Source: Stephanodiscus triporus
Lineage: Eukaryota > Bacillariophyta > Thalassiosirophyceae > Thalassiosirales > Thalassiosiraceae
Length of the DNA stretch: 11,861 bases
Direction: 5' to 3'
Assembly: GCA_036939755.1 (NCBI GenBank)
Contig: JALLAZ010000813.1
Location: 1 to 11,861 of the forward strand
Part shown: positions 9,649 to 11,861 of the stretch, piece by piece
Numbering within the stretch: the stretch's first letter is position 1
Layout of the letters: each line of letters begins with the position of its first letter
Program-made: the position numbers and the translations under genes
Notes under the pieces: generated by a model
Told to the model about the DNA's origin: nothing
What the model saw: the letters and a program-made list of their open reading frames with translations, nothing else
Databases searched by the model: none

Positions 9649-9703
9649 TGATGGCCATCGTCGTCGCAGAGGACGCGACGACTACGGCGGCGAGGCGGGA
9701 CAT
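5922..9703 (-). CDS. Glycoside hydrolase family 2, probable mannosylglycoprotein endo-beta-mannosidase; two exons
   Basis: Exons at 9703-6828 and 6750-5922 join in frame to a protein of about 1234 residues (1263 from an upstream Met at 9790; residue numbers below use that Met). The predicted reaction is hydrolysis of the Man-beta-1,4-GlcNAc bond of N-glycan fragments, in the secretory route or vacuole. The call rests on an N-terminal sugar-binding region containing RDYYTLWYV, GGDHVIAKSGAISQY, GWDWIG and DRNVGIWDAV, close to the plant enzyme. A middle Ig-like region contains ELWWPH. A TIM barrel follows with GGNWI, VRVWGGGVAE and YQEFWMTGD; the acid/base is probably E763 in GGNE and the nucleophile E878 in TEVGS. 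Exon 2 holds the barrel end (FFLWKTSSP) and C-terminal Ig-like domains. Usual plant length is about 940; the excess is Asp, Asp/Glu, Gly and Ser runs in loops. I prefer the Met at 9703 because a signal peptide with a poly-Val core follows directly. Exo-beta-glucosaminidase or beta-mannosidase is a less likely alternative. Confidence 0.85.
6751..6827 (-). other. Spliceosomal intron of the GH2 gene, 77 nt
   Basis: On the - strand the intron begins GTACGTTTG and ends ATCAATGTAG. Without removal the frame would stop after WYVCLLSH. With removal, exon 1 (...RMWEW) continues as YSAFFLWKTSSP, matching the conserved GH2 endo-mannosidase sequence around this point. The Trp codon is split after its second base (TG|G). 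The length is not a multiple of 3. The size is typical of diatom introns. Confidence 0.9.
8235..8284. repeat. GTC/GAC trinucleotide microsatellite coding for a poly-Asp run
   Basis: The + strand shows repeated GTC units, interrupted by two GTT units. On the coding - strand these read as GAC/AAC and give 11 Asp, one Asn and four Asp (residues 504-519 from Met 9790). The run lies in a loop of the Ig-like middle domain of the GH2 protein. Shorter runs of the same triplet lie at about 8698-8714, 8765-8778 and 9143-9160. Confidence 0.9.
9219..9260. repeat. Perfect 18-bp inverted repeat inside GH2 exon 1
   Basis: The left arm CGATCACGACGATCACGA (9219-9236) and the right arm TCGTGATCGTCGTGATCG (9243-9260) are exact reverse complements around a 6-base loop, CGATAA. 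It encodes a charged tract in which Asp/His-rich residues are followed by Arg/Asp-rich residues (about 172-192). It could form a strong stem in the mRNA or a cruciform in DNA. Confidence 0.9.
9619..9648. repeat. CGA/TCG trinucleotide microsatellite coding for the signal-peptide core
   Basis: Ten CGA units on the + strand read as GTC on the coding strand and give the poly-Val hydrophobic stretch of the GH2 signal peptide (about residues 49-57 from Met 9790). The adjoining bases, in the same frame, change to Ser codons (ASSSSYASSTSSSS). Confidence 0.85.
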
Positions 9704-10215
9704 GTCGTTTTTTTTTTCTTCGAGAAAGAGCGAGCGTGGAGGTGGGCGGGGGGGTGGAGTCGTTGGGGTGTTCCAAAAAATATTGCCCATCTGAATTACT
9801 ATCTACCTCTCTAGAGAGTAGACCTAATACCTAGGAGTAGATAGTAGAGAAGGGTAGAAAATTAAGAGACTGATTGATCATCATGAAACCCCATGCCGTT
9901 CCCTTTTACTGACTCGTTCAGCTCTCCACAACATGGTGAATTCTCAAATCTCATATCTCATCATAATACGGTTAGCCTGGACGGAGACGAAAGGATGGAC
10001 CATGCAGTCCTAGAGCTAGAGGACGTAAGTAGACTTGAGATAAGTCCCATGAATCATTTACTTACTCTCTTCTATCGTTATATTAAGTCGTATATTATGA
10101 CGGCGGTGGTGTCAATAATACCAAGTTTTTATCGCCCAGGTTTCCTTTTTGTGAGTGGGAGACATAATCACAGTAGGCCTCGTTTCGATGGAATTTTTCG
10201 GCATTATTTTTGAGA
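9704..10215. promoter_or_regulatory. Intergenic region between POP4 3' end and GH2 start (GH2 promoter/5' UTR and POP4 3' UTR)
   Basis: Both neighbours are on the - strand, so this holds the POP4 3' end and the GH2 promoter. It is visibly AT-richer than the flanking coding DNA. An inverted repeat ACTATCTAC (9798-9806) ... GTAGATAGT (9837-9845) encloses a perfect 12-bp palindrome CTCTCTAGAGAG (9807-9818) and a CCTAGG. A run of ten T on the + strand at 9708-9717 lies between the two candidate GH2 starts. A 106-codon frame at 9893-10213 (+) has an ATG but no recognisable domain; I regard it as chance. No TATA box is obvious. Confidence 0.45.
9798..9845. promoter_or_regulatory. Palindromic cluster upstream of the GH2 gene
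   Basis: Nine-bp perfect arms ACTATCTAC and GTAGATAGT lie 30 bases apart, and a 12-bp palindrome CTCTCTAGAGAG sits directly inside the left arm. It is about 95-140 bases upstream of the preferred GH2 ATG, a place where a dimeric regulator could bind or a 5' UTR hairpin could form. The function is unproven. Confidence 0.4.
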
Positions 10216-11702
10216 TCAGTTTTCCAATCGAACAGTGATGATATTCTTCTTCCGTTCGGATCGGACCCCGGCATCTACCTCGTCGCTCGATACCGAAGCG
10301 TCGTACCACGGCATATCGACCTCGAGTGCCGTCCCACCCTTGGGAACCGTAACCACAGTCCACGACTTGGACGGCACCTTCGACGCACCATCCTCGTCGT
10401 CGTCTGCGCCGTTATTTCTCCCCTTGCCTTCCCTGGCAATCATGACAACCTTCCAGGTTTCGCTCGTCTCGTCGACGACCACGCAACGAGAATCGATCAA
10501 ATGCCGTCGCGAGGGGCAAGCCACGATCGTGGCGGGCATGCCCGCGTGTTCCGAGGTGGTCAGGAGGAGGGACATTCCCTCGCGACGTGCCACGCTCGGC
10601 AAAGGAGGGGGAGGGGAAGCGGAAGCAGTAGTAGTAGCGCCGCCGTCCTTCGCATCCCCCATCGTCGTAGCGATGAGCCGCCGAATGTATTTCGCCCACA
10701 TTTCGTGTAGAGTTTCAACGACGATCCCCATCTTCTCTCGAACTGCGGCCAGCGTGGCGGCGACGTCCTTTTCGTTCCGATGCTGCTGCCGCTGCCGCTG
10801 CTCCTCTGCCTCTCTCTCCGACGTGGCGTCGAGGGACTTGCGCCCCCCATCGCGAATTGTTGGCTCGCGACGCTCGCTCGTCCGACGGGACTCTCCCCGC
10901 TCCTCCTCCGTTGATAATATCCCGCTCAACATCCTCTTCCTCCTCTTGTTCGATATCGAGCCGAACGCGCCGTTCCCGCCCGCCCTCTTCCTTCGTCTTT
11001 TCCCGCCAGCGTACGACGCGACGTGCTGCATCGTCGTTCCCTTCCCGCTCCCATACTCCCCCCCGCCCGCGCCCGAAACATTGCCTCCCCTCGCATTATC
11101 ATCTCCGGACGACGACGACCCGACGACGCGATGTATCCCGCCGCCGACCAACACCAGGCTACGATTCGACAACTTCCCCTCGAGCATATTCCTGGCGGAA
11201 TCGGTCGCGCGTCGACGACGATCGGCGTCCCACGTCCCGCCGCGCATCGTCGACGACATCGATCCGCCCGCGCCCCCGTACAGCGTCCGCCCGTGCGGGT
11301 TCGACGATCCCCTCCTCAGGCCGTCGCTCGTCGATGCCAGGAAGGAGATCAATGAGGACTCGCGCGTGGACGACGACGTCTGGAGGGAGAGGGAATGGCG
11401 CAGTCGACGATGACGACGACGACTTTGCCGCCCATCGTCGTCGTCGTCGTCGTCGTCATGCCGCGGGGCGGAGGAGGAGCCCCCCCCCCCCCTCGTATCC
11501 TCGTCGGAGGCGCGACGATGGTCCGACGACGACGACGGGCGATCGGCGTAGGTCGCGAGCGGGGCGTAGAGGGCATCGTTGGACAGGGTGCCGCCGCCGC
11601 CGCCGGTCTCGGGCGGCTTGGGAGAGGCCGATCGGGAGGACGTCGTTTTGGCGTTCGGCCGCGCACGTGGCGCAGAAGTTGCAGAAATGGGATAGGGTGC
11701 AG
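10216..11702 (-). CDS. POP4: RNase P/MRP protein subunit POP4 (Rpp29), 5' end incomplete
   Basis: Rpp29/POP4 is a core protein of nuclear RNase P and RNase MRP (tRNA 5' maturation, rRNA processing). Counting residues from the TTG at 11352, the match includes a basic nucleolar-type region (SNRSLVLV at 64-71; KRRRKR and SNKRRKR at 118-140), the ETLHEMWAKYIRRL helix (213-226), and the Sm-like barrel: HAGMPATIVACPSRR, CVVVDETSETWKVVMIARE, then after an Asp-rich insert SKSWTVVTVPKGG and ALEV, ending with VRSERKKN. The stop is at 10216-10218. The first in-frame ATG is only at 11259 (about 347 residues). The frame stays open up to a TAA at 11707-11709 without any Met, and AG acceptors at 11703-11707 follow a pyrimidine tract, so I infer this is an exon whose upstream partner lies beyond the window. 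The extra N-terminal part has Asp7, Gly and Ser runs. Identity is firm; the start is not. Confidence 0.8.
11480..11492. repeat. Poly-C tract of 13 within the POP4 N-terminal frame
   Basis: Thirteen C on the + strand read as Gly codons on the - strand. Such a homopolymer is prone to length error in sequencing and to slippage in replication. The POP4 frame upstream (11493-11706) depends on its length being right, so that part of the protein is less certain than the rest. Confidence 0.85.
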
Positions 11703-11712
11703 CTACTTATGG

Positions 11713-11741
11713 CTGCGGAAAACGGGGAAAAAGGAGGGCGG
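11713..11741 (-). other. Probable 3' splice site with polypyrimidine tract upstream of POP4 exon
   Basis: On the - strand a C/T-rich run with CCTTTTTCCCCGTTTTCCGCAG precursor character ends in CAG at 11715-11713. Two further AGs follow at 11707-11706 and 11704-11703. The POP4 frame has a TAA at 11709-11707, so one of the two nearer AGs would be used if this is the POP4 acceptor. No ATG is present on the - strand from 11713 to the window end, so the initiating exon is not here. Confidence 0.5.
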
Positions 11742-11783
11742 CGGGGCGGGAGGAGACGGATCGGGCTCCGGCCACTCAAACTT

Positions 11784-11847
11784 GCAACCTCAGCCTGTAC
11801 CCGCCTACGTAACTTGCAGGTACGTAGGCAGGACAGCCTGAGGCTCA
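11784..11847. repeat. Long imperfect inverted repeat (hairpin) at the right edge
   Basis: A perfect core, GCCTACGTA (11803-11811) and TACGTAGGC (11821-11829), surrounds a 9-base loop. Pairing continues outward over 11788-11843 (CCTCAGCCTGTACCC against GGACAGCCTGAGG) with about two mismatches and one bulge, and more weakly to about 11784 and 11847. Arms are about 23 bases. It may be the tip of a small inverted-repeat element or an intronic hairpin upstream of POP4. Confidence 0.75.
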
Positions 11848-11861
11848 ACAATAAAATGTCA

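Noticed and set aside
8235..9660. Regular triplet repeats considered as a CRISPR-like array
   Set aside because: The repeats are simple 3-base units in coding frame without unique spacers, in a eukaryotic gene.
7139..9794. Several + strand and other-frame open frames over the GH2 exon
   Set aside because: They are shadows of the conserved GH2 frame; poly-Val, poly-Ser and poly-Arg runs come from the same triplet repeat.
9893..10213. 106-codon + strand frame in the GH2/POP4 intergenic region
   Set aside because: It has an ATG and normal composition but no domain, signal peptide or family resemblance, and it lies where a promoter and a 3' UTR are expected. A transcript would change this view.
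10235..11413. Long + strand open frame (392 codons) opposite POP4
   Set aside because: It is antisense to a recognisable POP4 domain, and its sequence is a low-complexity by-product of GC-rich coding DNA.

Overview
This window looks like nuclear DNA from a diatom or a close stramenopile relative. The strongest pointer is the long gene at 3341-5737. It carries the NDVLCGRGG...HPGN...GRFL...W..IGD..A..KTSQALRE domain (DUF6824), which is known mainly as an expanded family in diatoms. Other pointers are a short GT-AG intron, secreted proteins with Pro-rich linkers and a Big_9/cadherin-like domain, a Cys-rich surface-type protein, and GAC/GTC triplet repeats inside coding sequence. There are no bacterial operons, CRISPR arrays, tRNA or rRNA genes, or recognisable transposon genes.

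Layout, left to right: (1) 2-424 (+), the C-terminal end of a Cys-rich, probably extracellular, modular protein cut by the window edge. (2) 425-1424, non-coding, with a 29-bp-period direct repeat. (3) 1425-2261 (-), a secreted protein with a signal peptide, a Pro-rich stalk and one Big_9-type beta-sandwich domain. (4) 2262-3340, a divergent intergenic region that probably holds the promoters of both flanking genes. (5) 3341-5737 (+), the DUF6824 protein with a Pro/Gln-rich region and a 34-residue tandem duplication. (6) 5922-9703 (-), a two-exon glycoside hydrolase family 2 gene best matched to mannosylglycoprotein endo-beta-mannosidase, with a 77-nt intron; it is inflated by many Asp, Ser, Gly and Val runs. 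(7) 9704-10215, a short AT-richer intergenic region with palindromes. (8) 10216 to about 11702 (-), the RNase P/MRP subunit POP4/Rpp29 with an unusually long low-complexity N-terminal part whose first exon probably lies beyond the right edge. (9) The right edge holds a strong pyrimidine tract and acceptor, and a long imperfect hairpin.

The genes are not an operon and do not form an obvious pathway. Two are probable cell-surface or secreted proteins, one (GH2) is an N-glycan catabolism enzyme entering the secretory route, one (POP4) is housekeeping RNA processing in the nucleus, and one (DUF6824) has no known function. The most unusual feature is how GAC/GTC triplet repeats have been absorbed in different reading frames into conserved proteins: poly-Val as a signal-peptide core, and poly-Asp and poly-Ser as loop insertions. 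There is also a sharp change of base composition inside the GH2 gene near 7000. I see no convincing new multi-gene system.
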